NCBI RefSeq assembly: GCF_000308675.1
Contig: NZ_BAGE01000060.1
Coordinates: forward strand, 62,001-126,000
Source: Nocardia paucivorans NBRC 100373
GTDB taxonomy: Bacteria; Actinomycetota; Actinomycetes; Mycobacteriales; Mycobacteriaceae
Direction of reading: 5' to 3'
DNA length: 64,000 nt
Numbering within the stretch: the stretch's first letter is position 1; the number at the start of each line of letters is the position of its first letter. The notes under the pieces are model-generated. The model saw nothing but the letters and a program-made list of their open reading frames with translations. It was not told the origin of the DNA and did no database searches. This document shows positions 34,505-42,966 of this stretch, in pieces. The translations under genes and the position numbers were made by a program.

Positions 34505-35881
34505 TCAGACCGTCAGGAACCGACCCAACTGGGGGATCGCCTCACCGGGATGTTTGGCATTGAATCCCTCGCCGATCGCCTGCATCTTCCATCCGGTTCC
34601 GGCCCGGAAAACCTTCGCCATCGCCATGGCGGTGAACGGCATACCGCCGGCGAGGGTGTACCGGGCGAGTTCGGCATTGCCGGCGCCGTCGACCAATCGG
34701 CAGAAGGCGTTCTGCACCTGGGCGAAGGTGTGCCCCTTGTACGAGGTCACGATGAAGATGAGGGTGTTGATATGGGCGGGCACCCGGGTGAGGTCGACCA
34801 GGATCACCTCGTCGTCGCCCTCGCCCTCACCGGTGAGGTTGTCACCCTGATGCCGCACCGAACCGTCCTTCGAGCTCAGCTGGCCGTAGTAGGCGACATC
34901 CGCCGGGTTCATATCGGCGAACATGACCACCGACGCGTCCAGGTCGATATCGACGGTGCGACTACCGAACATCCCGCGCTGGCGCACCGGATCCCAGCCC
35001 AGCCCCATCTTGACGAAGGTCAGCTCGCCGCCGTCCTCCTTGCGCAGATTGACCCGCTGGCCCTTCTGCAGGCTGACCGGCCGGTCCTTGCTGAGGTTGA
35101 TATCGCCACCCTGCTGCGGCGGAGGCGGGGGAACCGGCTGGGTCGGCGGTGGGTAACCCGGCCCGCCGGGACCCGGCGGCGGGTAGCCGGCACCCTGCTG
35201 CGGGTAGGGCGCGGACGGGTACTGCTGCGGGGCGGGGTAGGCGGGCTGGGTCGGCGGCGGATAGCCCGGTCCGCCGGGGCCCGGCGGGGGCGGCGGCGGG
35301 ACCGGCGCGACACCGGTCGGCGCGGGCGGTGGCGGCACGGGGGCGGTCTGGGGCGGAGCCGCCTGAGTCGAAGGCGAATCATCCACGGTGACACCGTGAT
35401 CGGTGACCAGGGCGGCGAACCCACCGGCGTAGCCCTGACCGACCGCACGCACCTTCCACGCCCCCTGGCGGCGATACAGTTCGAGCGCGATCACGATGGA
35501 CTCGGTGGTCAGCCCCTCGATCCGGTACTCGTACAGCACGGTGCCCGCCGGATCGGATACATACGCCATGGGCGGCGGGAACTGACCGAAGTTGCTGTTG
35601 GCATCGTCGAGGGTGATGACCGCACGCACCTGGGCGATATCGGCCGGGACCGCGTTCAGCGATACCGCCAGCGACGCAGGCTGTCCGCCGGGTGAGGGCT
35701 GCAGATTCACGCCGGGGCCGTTCGGCTGGTTGTAGAACACGAAGTCGGCATCGGAGCGGACCTTGCCCTGTTCGGTGACCAGAAGCGCGGATAGATCGGC
35801 AGGCGCCGCTACCTGAATGGAGACCACCACGTCGTTCGTGGCCAGCGGACCGTTCTGACCCTTGGCGAGTGTTGCGGACAA
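34505..35881 (-). CDS. Double TerD-domain protein with Pro-rich linker
   Basis: 458 residues. TTG 35881 is chosen because GAAGGG lies six bases upstream; the longer frame has no site. Two TerD domains flank a linker of about 100 residues rich in Pro, Gly, Tyr and Gln. The second has the calcium motifs (DIDLDASVVMF, NLTGEGEGDDEVILVDL); the first keeps the fold (YRRQGAWKVRAVGQGYAGGF) but lacks them. TerD proteins bind calcium and associate with the inner membrane in tellurite and stress resistance. Follows the AIM24 genes divergently and precedes the TerD/FtsK-like gene by 20 bases. Confidence 0.88.
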   Translation of the reverse strand: MSATLAKGQNGPLATNDVVVSIQVAAPADLSALLVTEQGKVRSDADFVFYNQPNGPGVNLQPSPGGQPASLAVSLNAVPADIAQVRAVITLDDANSNFGQFPPPMAYVSDPAGTVLYEYRIEGLTTESIVIALELYRRQGAWKVRAVGQGYAGGFAALVTDHGVTVDDSPSTQAAPPQTAPVPPPPAPTGVAPVPPPPPPGPGGPGYPPPTQPAYPAPQQYPSAPYPQQGAGYPPPGPGGPGYPPPTQPVPPPPPQQGGDINLSKDRPVSLQKGQRVNLRKEDGGELTFVKMGLGWDPVRQRGMFGSRTVDIDLDASVVMFADMNPADVAYYGQLSSKDGSVRHQGDNLTGEGEGDDEVILVDLTRVPAHINTLIFIVTSYKGHTFAQVQNAFCRLVDGAGNAELARYTLAGGMPFTAMAMAKVFRAGTGWKMQAIGEGFNAKHPGEAIPQLGRFLTV

Positions 35882-36102
35882 GTTAGACCCTTCGCTTGTC
35901 GGTGCGTACCCTGCCACTCTACGAGAAACGTGTCCCACCACGAATCCTCTTCGGGGATCGACGGAAGAACCGTCCGTCGACCAGGTCTCGACTCAGGGGC
36001 GGCTCGCGGGGTCGGTGTCCACTAGGGTGACCGGCACAGGGTGCAGCACCCGCTGCCCGAAACCCGACGAAGCCGGTGAATCCAGGACGGGCGAACTCTT
36101 TT

Positions 36103-36726
36103 ATGGCGCAACTGTTCGAACAGTCGAAGAAGGTGGTCGAAGCCCATCTCGCGGGGACCAGTATCCGCGCGATCTCCGGCTCCATGGTCGCCTACGAGGG
36201 AAACGTGCAATTCAAGTCCGCCGGCTTCGGCGGCGGGGACGGTGTCCTGGCCGGCCTCAAACGCCGAGCCACTGGCGAGAAGCTGACGCTGATGGAATGC
36301 GGCGGCAACGGCCGGGTATTTCTCGCGGTCAACGGCCAGTATGTCAGTGTGGTGAACCTGAACAACGAGACCCTGCAGGTCGAATCACAGCAACTGCTGG
36401 CGGTCGCGGGAAATCTACGCACCGATGTCCGGTTCACCGGCCTGCGGGGCGCGTCCTCCGGGCAGGGCCTGTTCACCACCACGGTGAGCGGACAGGGCCA
36501 GGTGGCGTTGCTGTCGGCGGGCGGCCCGCTGATCCACCTGGAGGTCTCTCCTCACTATCCGCTGGTGGTCGATCCGGATGCGTTCGTCGCCGCGCGGGGC
36601 GATCTGAACCAGTCGTTCGTCACCGATATCTCCTGGCGCAGCGTGACGGGAGGCGGTTCGGGCGAGGCGTTTTCCCTGCGCTGGGAGGGTCAGGGCGTGG
36701 TATCGATCCAGCCGGCGGAACGGTAG
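36103..36726 (+). CDS. AIM24-family protein, first of three
   Basis: 207 residues from ATG 36103; a GTG at 36076 would add nine residues, and neither has a good ribosome site. All-beta AIM24 (TspX/COG2013) pattern: SGSMVAYEGNVQFKSAGF, FLAVNGQYVSVVNLN, SQQLLAVAGNLRTDVRF, SGQGLFTTTVSGQGQVALLS, HYPLVVDPDAFVAARG and GEGFSLR-like GEAFSLRWEGQGVVSIQPAE. Function unknown; family members often stand next to TerD genes. First gene of an operon of three divergent from the double TerD gene. Confidence 0.82.
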   Translation: MAQLFEQSKKVVEAHLAGTSIRAISGSMVAYEGNVQFKSAGFGGGDGVLAGLKRRATGEKLTLMECGGNGRVFLAVNGQYVSVVNLNNETLQVESQQLLAVAGNLRTDVRFTGLRGASSGQGLFTTTVSGQGQVALLSAGGPLIHLEVSPHYPLVVDPDAFVAARGDLNQSFVTDISWRSVTGGGSGEAFSLRWEGQGVVSIQPAER

Positions 36727-36729
36727 GTC

Positions 36730-37422
36730 ATGTTCGAGAAGGTCAACTCCAAGGTCGTCAAGGTCAATGTCGGGATGGCCGGCGGTGTGGTCGCCCGCAG
36801 CGGCGCCATGCTCTTCTACACCGGCGCGGTCACCTTCGCCCCGCACGAGATTCCCGGCGCGCACGGGATGGGCGGAGGCGGGCTGGTGCGGATGGCCGGC
36901 CGGATAATGGCGGGCGAACATCAGCGCACCATGCTCGCCCAGGGCACCGGCGAAGTGCACTACGGATTCGCCGGGTTGGAGGTGCACGTGGTGCACCTGC
37001 AACCCGGCGCCGTCCTGCAGGTCGAGGCATCCCGATTGCTGGCCAATACCGCCACCTTGCAGTCCTCGGTCGTCTCGGTGATGAGCTCGGGCGGTGGGGC
37101 GGGCGGCGGCCTGATGGGCGCGCTGCGCGGCGCCGCGTCCGGTGCGCTGACCGGACAGGGCATGTTCACCACCCAACTGTCCGGACAGGGCAGCGCGGTC
37201 CTGCTCGCACACGGCGGTTTCCTGGAACTTCCGGTGGGCGGACCGAACCCCGTCGTGGTCGACCCGCAGGCCTATATCGCCGCCTACGGCAATGTGCGGA
37301 CCGAACTCAAATCGGCGCTGAGCTGGCGCGACGCCGTCGGACGCGGCGCCGGTGAAGCCATGCAGTTGCAGTGCACCGGCCAGGGCGTGGTCTATGTGCA
37401 GGCCTCCGAGGAGAAATTGTGA
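36730..37422 (+). CDS. AIM24-family protein, second of three
   Basis: 230 residues, ATG three bases after the previous stop. Same beta pattern: GGVVARSGAMLFYTGAVTFA, HVVHLQPGAVLQVEASRLLA, GQGMFTTQLSGQGSAVLLAH, NPVVVDPQAYIAAYGNVRTE and LQCTGQGVVYVQASEE. A Gly-rich loop (SSGGGAGGGLMGALRGAASG) sits in the middle. Its stop overlaps the next GTG (GTGA). Confidence 0.82.
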   Translation: MFEKVNSKVVKVNVGMAGGVVARSGAMLFYTGAVTFAPHEIPGAHGMGGGGLVRMAGRIMAGEHQRTMLAQGTGEVHYGFAGLEVHVVHLQPGAVLQVEASRLLANTATLQSSVVSVMSSGGGAGGGLMGALRGAASGALTGQGMFTTQLSGQGSAVLLAHGGFLELPVGGPNPVVVDPQAYIAAYGNVRTELKSALSWRDAVGRGAGEAMQLQCTGQGVVYVQASEEKL

Positions 37423-38183
37423 GCCAGATCCTCAACCCCATGACGCTCACCGAGAGCGACAATATCCCCGGCAACAGCTACGCCTTCTGCATCGATCTGA
37501 ACGGCACCCCGTGGTTCATGCGCAAAGGCGCCATGATCGCCTATTACGGGCAAATGCGCTTCCACCCGCTCACCCACGGGGTGCAGGATTCACTGATGCA
37601 CATGGTGGCCAATCAGTTCTCGGCGCCGCTGTACACCGGCGAGTACATGGTCGCCGAGGGCCAGGGCAAGCTGATCATCGGTGACCGCGGCTACGACATC
37701 AACTCCTACGATCTCGACGAGGGCAATCTCACCGTGCGGGCCGCCAACCTGCTGGCCTTCGAGCCCGCGCTGGCGCTGAAGCAGTCGATCGTCCCCGGTT
37801 TCCTCACCCTCATCGGCACCGGCAAGTTCCTCGCCTCGTCCAATGGTCCGGTGATCTTCGCCGAACCGCCACTGCGGGTGGACCCGGAGGCCCTGGTCGG
37901 CTGGGCCGACTGCCCGTCCCCCAGCCACAACTACGACCAGAACTGGATCAGCGGTTTCCTCGCCGCCGGGGCCGCTGCCTTCGGGGTGGGTTCCGGCGAG
38001 GAACGGCAGTTCGACTTCACCGGCGCGGGCACGGTGCTCATCCAGTCCAGCGAGAAGGTGCTCGACGACACCGAGATCGTCCGCACCATCGAGGGGCAGC
38101 TGCGTAGTGGGATAACCGTTCCCGGTCTGCAACGGCTCCAGGGCGTTATCGCGCAGCAACTGGTCGGTCAGCAGCGGGACTGA
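37419..38183 (+). CDS. AIM24-family protein, third of three
   Basis: 254 residues from GTG 37419, overlapping the previous stop and preceded by GGAGAAATT. Marks: GNSYAFCIDLNGTPWFMRKG, MIAYYGQMRFHPL, GKLIIGDRGYDINSYDLDEG and FDFTGAGTVLIQSSEKVLDD. It is the most divergent of the three and carries a C-terminal helix (RTIEGQLRSGITVPGLQRLQ). Three coupled paralogues suggest a hetero-oligomer. Confidence 0.82.
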   Translation: MSQILNPMTLTESDNIPGNSYAFCIDLNGTPWFMRKGAMIAYYGQMRFHPLTHGVQDSLMHMVANQFSAPLYTGEYMVAEGQGKLIIGDRGYDINSYDLDEGNLTVRAANLLAFEPALALKQSIVPGFLTLIGTGKFLASSNGPVIFAEPPLRVDPEALVGWADCPSPSHNYDQNWISGFLAAGAAAFGVGSGEERQFDFTGAGTVLIQSSEKVLDDTEIVRTIEGQLRSGITVPGLQRLQGVIAQQLVGQQRD

Positions 38184-38221
38184 TCCCACCTCGCCCGCCC
38201 CTCGACGACGGGCACCGTAGC

Positions 38222-39076
38222 TCAGGACGCGGCGCGCTCGTCGTGTTCGGCGGCGGACGCGGCACGGAACCAATCGACCATCTCCGCCCCCGCCAGGATT
38301 CCGGTGTGCGTGGTGATCGCAAGCCCGGGAGTGGTCCACCCGAGTTCTTCGAGTTCGCCGTGGCGAGGTCGGATCGCGCGGTCGGCGGCGGCGAGCATTT
38401 CGGCGTCCAGGGCACCATCACCGGCGGCGATGGTCTCGGCCCGCGGATCCAGGTCACCGGCGGCGATCAACCGGTCGCGCACCTCGGCCACGGCCCGGCT
38501 CTTGCACACGGCCAACGGCATCGTGTAGATCTTGCGACCCTGTTGGGAGGCCGACCAGCCGCGGGCCCGACACCAGTCGTCCCATTCGGCCAGGAAACCG
38601 GCCGGCACCGCCTCCGGAACGACGACCAGATAGCAGAACAGATCGTCGGCGATTCGGAATTTGCTCACCCAGTCCGCGCCGATACGCGCACGAAGTTGCG
38701 CGGTGATCTCGGCGAGTGTGGCGCCACCCGCGCGAACGGCGTCATCGATCCCGGCTCGCCACTCACGGTCCGCCACCCCGTCGACGAGGATATTGCCGCC
38801 ATTGCTGGTGACGGCGTACCGACAGGGCCGGCCGGGTAATCGGATACGGGAGAACTGCTCGATGGTTCGCGTGGTGGTGGGAAGAACCGCTGCCGCACCG
38901 GACAATTCACGCAAACCGGCGGCGGCGGTCGTCGTCATGTACGACAGCGGCGCACCATCCAGGTATTCCACGCATACGGTGTCGGCCGCGGCGACGGCCC
39001 CGAACGCGTTGTGGGAGTAGATCATTGTGCGATCCAGGTCGGTGGCGACGAGCAGCCGCGTGGGGAAACCGGTCAT
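38222..39076 (-). CDS. HAD-family hydrolase of the Ter operon
   Basis: 284 residues; ATG 39076 overlaps the stop of the upstream PRTase/StiP gene (ATGA). HAD motif I is LLVATDLDRTMIYS, motif II lies near LPTTTRTIEQFSRI, motif III Lys in ASQQGRKIYTMPLAVCKSRA, motif IV AGDGALDAEMLAAADRA. The Cof-like cap (residues 85-190) suggests a small phosphorylated metabolite as substrate. In published analyses of Ter systems a HAD enzyme, PRTases and a CitE-like lyase are predicted to make a nucleoside-like product; this gene set matches. Confidence 0.85.
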   Translation of the reverse strand: MTGFPTRLLVATDLDRTMIYSHNAFGAVAAADTVCVEYLDGAPLSYMTTTAAAGLRELSGAAAVLPTTTRTIEQFSRIRLPGRPCRYAVTSNGGNILVDGVADREWRAGIDDAVRAGGATLAEITAQLRARIGADWVSKFRIADDLFCYLVVVPEAVPAGFLAEWDDWCRARGWSASQQGRKIYTMPLAVCKSRAVAEVRDRLIAAGDLDPRAETIAAGDGALDAEMLAAADRAIRPRHGELEELGWTTPGLAITTHTGILAGAEMVDWFRAASAAEHDERAAS

Positions 39077-41733
39077 GGCCGCAATTCCTTGATCAAACCC
39101 ATACACGAATAGGCCAGATCCGGAACGACTTCCACCGGCACACCACGTGCCTGGGCCAGTAACCGGATATGCGCGTGCTCGGGTGCGTCCGGTTCCCGAA
39201 CCAATACCCGCCACGGCACCCGGCGCAACAGCACACGTGTCGTCTCGCCGACCCCCGGCTTCACGAAATTGACGCTCTGCAGACCGTATTCGGCCTGTAT
39301 TCGCTCCACCGAGGCCCATCCGGCCCAGGTCGGCGTGCGGTCACTCGAACGGATGACGGCGACCTGATCGGCGACCTGATCGCGTATCTCACCGAATGCG
39401 GCCGATACGATCTCGATCAACCGGAGCGAGACATCATCGGCGGCCAGGTGTCGATAAAACTTCGCGCCGTGGAAATCTCGGGGCCCGATGAGTTTGCGAT
39501 TCAACACGGTGCGCGAAACCAGTCCGGAGACCGTCGAATTGAGACAGGCCGAGGCAATGAGAAAATCATCGCGCGTGCCGTAGGTGCGCACGCATTGCCC
39601 AGGGTCGGCGAGTACGGCGAGATCGTCATCGAAACGAGCGCCACCTGCGGCATGATACGAATCCAGTGCCTGGGAGAGCTCTTTCGTAATGGCACCCTTA
39701 CCGGTCCAACCGTCGACGAATACGGCAGAGGTCGGATCATGATGGCGGGCAATATAATCCAGGGCAACCGCATCGATTCCTCTATCCCGCACGATGGATA
39801 TCGAATAATGCGGGATATCGAGTGCCCCCCGGGCGCCGTATCCGGTGGCCAACCAGCGGCGCATGAGAATCCCGACCGGAGTCCCGGCTCGCGCCAACGA
39901 CACCAACACGATATCGGCACCGCGTTCGGCGACAACGAGTTCCGAAACCGTTGCGACGGCAAGAGCCAATCGTCGCGCGCTCTCGGCGAGCACTCGGTCG
40001 AACAAGGCCCGATAGGCGGCATCCGGTTGATATTCGATGGGCAGTGATTCCGCGTAATGCGCCAGACCCGCCTGAATCTGCTTCTCCCGTTGAGCGGTAT
40101 CCGCTTCGAGATCCACATCGGACAGGTCTTTCAGCAGCCATGCCACATCATCGCGTGCGTAGGAACCGAATTCGGGCCCGTACAGCGGATGCGGTAGATC
40201 TCCGTTCGCGATCTGTTCGGCGCCGGAAGAATTATCGGTTGTCGCCGCTACCGAGGCACCGGTCCGGACCGCGGCCAGCCGACGTGGATCGGCACCCGGC
40301 ACCACGGCGACCAACACATCCGCCCCCGCGGCGGTCAACACATCGATCAATCCGCCGTCGGCGGTCAACCGCTCGGTGTCGGCGGGGGCGTCGACCACAA
40401 CGACCAACACCGGCCCGGCACCGATATCGTCGAGTACCGTTGCACCGCCACCGTTTCCCGTGATCGACCCGGCATTCACTTCGCCGTCCCCGGCCTGTGA
40501 CCGTCGAATATCGCGGTCCGCCACCCCCAGGCCGTAATGGGATTCGTTCGGATCATTGTGCCGCCCAGTGGTTCCGGCGGGAGTCCACCACGCGTTGTAG
40601 AGGTAACGCGGTTGCTGCTCACCGTCTTCGGCCGCGCCGAACCGGAAACCACGCCGCAGCGGATACCCGGGTTCGTCCAGGACATACGCCGGAGACCGAG
40701 TGGTGGTCTGATATCGGGTCGGCACACCGTATTCGGTGAGCGACACCGCCAATCGCAGTGGTAGATACATGAATTCCTCGTGTCCGAGGACGATTACCGG
40801 CCGACCGGGATGGTCGGCCTCCAGCCGCTCCCGCAGCACCCGGGCGGCCACATCCACGGCCCGCTCGAATTCCACCGTGTCCGAACTCAGGAATCCATGC
40901 CTACCGCCCTCGGGCACTCCCGTCGGCCAGGGCAGCTCCACCCGTCGGCACGCACCCCGCCGGTCACCGATCGGATTGAGTTCGGTCTCGGGCAATTCCT
41001 GCACGGTCCGCGGCAACTCGTCCGGTAGATACGTCCGGCCGGAGGCCAGGCACACCGTATCGATACGAGCGCCCAGCTCGGCCGCGGCGGCCGCGAAACG
41101 CTTCCGGTCCGTCTCGGTCCGCATATCCACCAGCGACGCGAGGACATAGTGGGTGCGCGGAGTGAACGTGTGCAGCGCGCGGATCGCGTCGAGCGCCGTG
41201 GCACCGGTAGATATTTCGTCGTCCACCAGCACCAGCGGGCATTCCCCGGCGAAGACCTCGGCGGGCACGGGTTGCAGCAGGTGCGAGGTGGCGTGGGAAT
41301 GTCCTTCCTCGAAGCCGGCGAACGTTACCACCTCGGGCACCCGGCGACGCGTGGAATGCAGGTAGCAGGAGGCATCGATCCGGGATGCCACACAATGCCC
41401 CAGACCGGTGGCGGTTTCGGCGAAACCCAGCACCACCGCGGTGCGCTCACCGAGCACACCGCGCACCAGATCGCCGAGCCGGTTGCCCGCGTCGAGCACC
41501 ACCCGGGGATCGGTGGGCAGGTGTTTACCCAGCACCGTCGACACCAGCAGATGGGCCCGGCGCGGGTTCTTGCGCAGTCCCGGCCGGATCAGCTCCGGCA
41601 CGGTCGGTTCCCCGGGGAGCGCATCCGGTGTGGCGCTCGCTCGGTACGAATACTCGTGGGCCAGTTCGATTCCCAGCTCCCGGGTGGCCCAGAACTCGGG
41701 CACCTCCGTGGTCGTCATGCTCGCCCCGCTCAT
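39073..41733 (-). CDS. Fused phosphoribosyltransferase-TRSP-StiP-PELOTA protein
   Basis: 886 residues from ATG 41733, which overlaps the CitE-like stop; ATG 41718 (MTTTEVPEFWATRELGIEL) is the alternative. The N-terminal half is a type I phosphoribosyltransferase with the PRPP loop PLVLVDDEISTGATALDAIR and the TRSP region (residues 230-330, HGFLSSDTVEFERAVDVAAR, VIVLGHEEFMYLPLRLA). The second half begins near PLYGPEFGSYARDDVAWLLK and matches StiP/PRTase_1 (VLVSLARAGTPVGILMRRWL, AVFVDGWTGKGAITKELSQA). The last 50 residues (HIRLLAQARGVPVEVVPDLA) look like the PELOTA RNA-binding domain. Usually two genes; here one. Confidence 0.8.
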   Translation of the reverse strand: MSGASMTTTEVPEFWATRELGIELAHEYSYRASATPDALPGEPTVPELIRPGLRKNPRRAHLLVSTVLGKHLPTDPRVVLDAGNRLGDLVRGVLGERTAVVLGFAETATGLGHCVASRIDASCYLHSTRRRVPEVVTFAGFEEGHSHATSHLLQPVPAEVFAGECPLVLVDDEISTGATALDAIRALHTFTPRTHYVLASLVDMRTETDRKRFAAAAAELGARIDTVCLASGRTYLPDELPRTVQELPETELNPIGDRRGACRRVELPWPTGVPEGGRHGFLSSDTVEFERAVDVAARVLRERLEADHPGRPVIVLGHEEFMYLPLRLAVSLTEYGVPTRYQTTTRSPAYVLDEPGYPLRRGFRFGAAEDGEQQPRYLYNAWWTPAGTTGRHNDPNESHYGLGVADRDIRRSQAGDGEVNAGSITGNGGGATVLDDIGAGPVLVVVVDAPADTERLTADGGLIDVLTAAGADVLVAVVPGADPRRLAAVRTGASVAATTDNSSGAEQIANGDLPHPLYGPEFGSYARDDVAWLLKDLSDVDLEADTAQREKQIQAGLAHYAESLPIEYQPDAAYRALFDRVLAESARRLALAVATVSELVVAERGADIVLVSLARAGTPVGILMRRWLATGYGARGALDIPHYSISIVRDRGIDAVALDYIARHHDPTSAVFVDGWTGKGAITKELSQALDSYHAAGGARFDDDLAVLADPGQCVRTYGTRDDFLIASACLNSTVSGLVSRTVLNRKLIGPRDFHGAKFYRHLAADDVSLRLIEIVSAAFGEIRDQVADQVAVIRSSDRTPTWAGWASVERIQAEYGLQSVNFVKPGVGETTRVLLRRVPWRVLVREPDAPEHAHIRLLAQARGVPVEVVPDLAYSCMGLIKELRP

Positions 41734-42941
41734 TCGGTGACCAACGCCGTCAACAGATCCACGAACGACACTCCCTTGTTCGCCACACCGAAAACCCGCG
41801 CGCGCAACAGGGTTTGACAAGCCCAGCTGCGATGCGGCCGCATTTCGTTCATCTTGTTCCGATAACCGGACGCCGCGACACCACCGACATCGCCCTGCAG
41901 GATGTCCAGCGCGTCCGAATACTCCTCGTGCGTCACCACCGACAGCGCGTGCACCGCCGCCACATGCGAGGGATGGATCACCGTTTTTCCCAGGATGCCG
42001 TTGGCGCGATCCAGCGTGATCTCCCGCAACAACCCGTCCAGATCCCGACTCACCAGGTACTGGCGGAACGGCACCGCATCGGATTCCTCGAACGGCGCGG
42101 TGCGCAGCAGCGGCCGAAACATTCGCTCGTGGTCGGCGAAGTATTCCCACACCGGTCCGGTGATGACGAAACCGCTCCCGTCCGCCCGCCCCAGATAGTT
42201 GACGATATCGGCGATCACATCGGCGACCACCCGCACGTCGTAGATGGTCAGGTCACGGTCCCGGCGGATACCGAAGGTGGAGCACATATCGGTGGCGCCG
42301 ATCCGCACCGCGAGTATTCGCTGCCGGTGTTCGGCCAGCAGCGCCGAGATCTGGGTGAGCTCGCGATCACGGGTCTGTCGGTGCACCAGCACCGGTGACT
42401 CCAATACCGGCATACCGTACAGCGGACGACCCGAGTGGCGCGCCGCCTCTTCCAACGCGGCAAGATACTTCGGTGCCGAGACACTGTCGAATTTGGGAAA
42501 CACGAAGCCGGTCAGAACTTTCCGGCCGTCGTCGAGCCGTTCGATGATCTCGTCGACCGTATCGGCGTCGCGCACCCGAACGAACAGCAACGGATTCGCG
42601 TCCGCGCGGCTCGCCAACTCGTTCAGGGCGGCGACCGCGCGCTCCTTGGCGAGTTCCACCTCGTGGTCGGCGACGGCGTCCTCCAGGTCGATCACCATCG
42701 AACACACCCCGCCCTCGGCGCGCCGGGTGATGGTGGCGGCGAGGCCCGCCTTGGTCGCGGGCACGTAAAGGGTGGCGCCCAATCCGACCGCCAGCAGCTC
42801 CCGGTCGGCGTCATCGTCGAACGGTTCGGGCGGGCGAAGGAAAAGCATCCGCGTATCCGGGCCGCTCAGCTGCCGAAAATGCCTGCGCGGCAACGGCTTG
42901 TACAAGGAGACCGCCTGCTGAACGGCACTTCCGACGATCAT
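41730..42941 (-). CDS. HpcH/HpaI aldolase / citrate-lyase-like protein of the Ter operon
   Basis: 403 residues from ATG 42941 (GGGGAGGGG upstream). CitE-like TIM barrel: TLYVPATKAGLAATITRRA, VCSMVIDLEDAVADHEVELA, LTGFVFPKFDSVSAPKYLAA, LYGMPVLESPVLVHRQTRD, AVRIGATDMCSTFGIRRDRD and GKTVIHPSHVAAVHALSVV. The metal-binding acidic residues of the family (E in LESP, D in ATDM) are present. In Ter operons it is predicted to cleave or form a C-C bond in a nucleoside-like metabolite. First gene of the operon with PRTase/StiP and HAD. Confidence 0.85.
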   Translation of the reverse strand: MIVGSAVQQAVSLYKPLPRRHFRQLSGPDTRMLFLRPPEPFDDDADRELLAVGLGATLYVPATKAGLAATITRRAEGGVCSMVIDLEDAVADHEVELAKERAVAALNELASRADANPLLFVRVRDADTVDEIIERLDDGRKVLTGFVFPKFDSVSAPKYLAALEEAARHSGRPLYGMPVLESPVLVHRQTRDRELTQISALLAEHRQRILAVRIGATDMCSTFGIRRDRDLTIYDVRVVADVIADIVNYLGRADGSGFVITGPVWEYFADHERMFRPLLRTAPFEESDAVPFRQYLVSRDLDGLLREITLDRANGILGKTVIHPSHVAAVHALSVVTHEEYSDALDILQGDVGGVAASGYRNKMNEMRPHRSWACQTLLRARVFGVANKGVSFVDLLTALVTE

Positions 42942-42966
42942 GGATCCCCTCCCCAACTGTCATTCC

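Noticed and set aside
34487..35695. 402-codon plus-strand frame opposite the double TerD gene
   Set aside because: The minus strand has two complete TerD domains; the opposite frame has repetitive Gly/Arg sequence from the Pro-rich linker.
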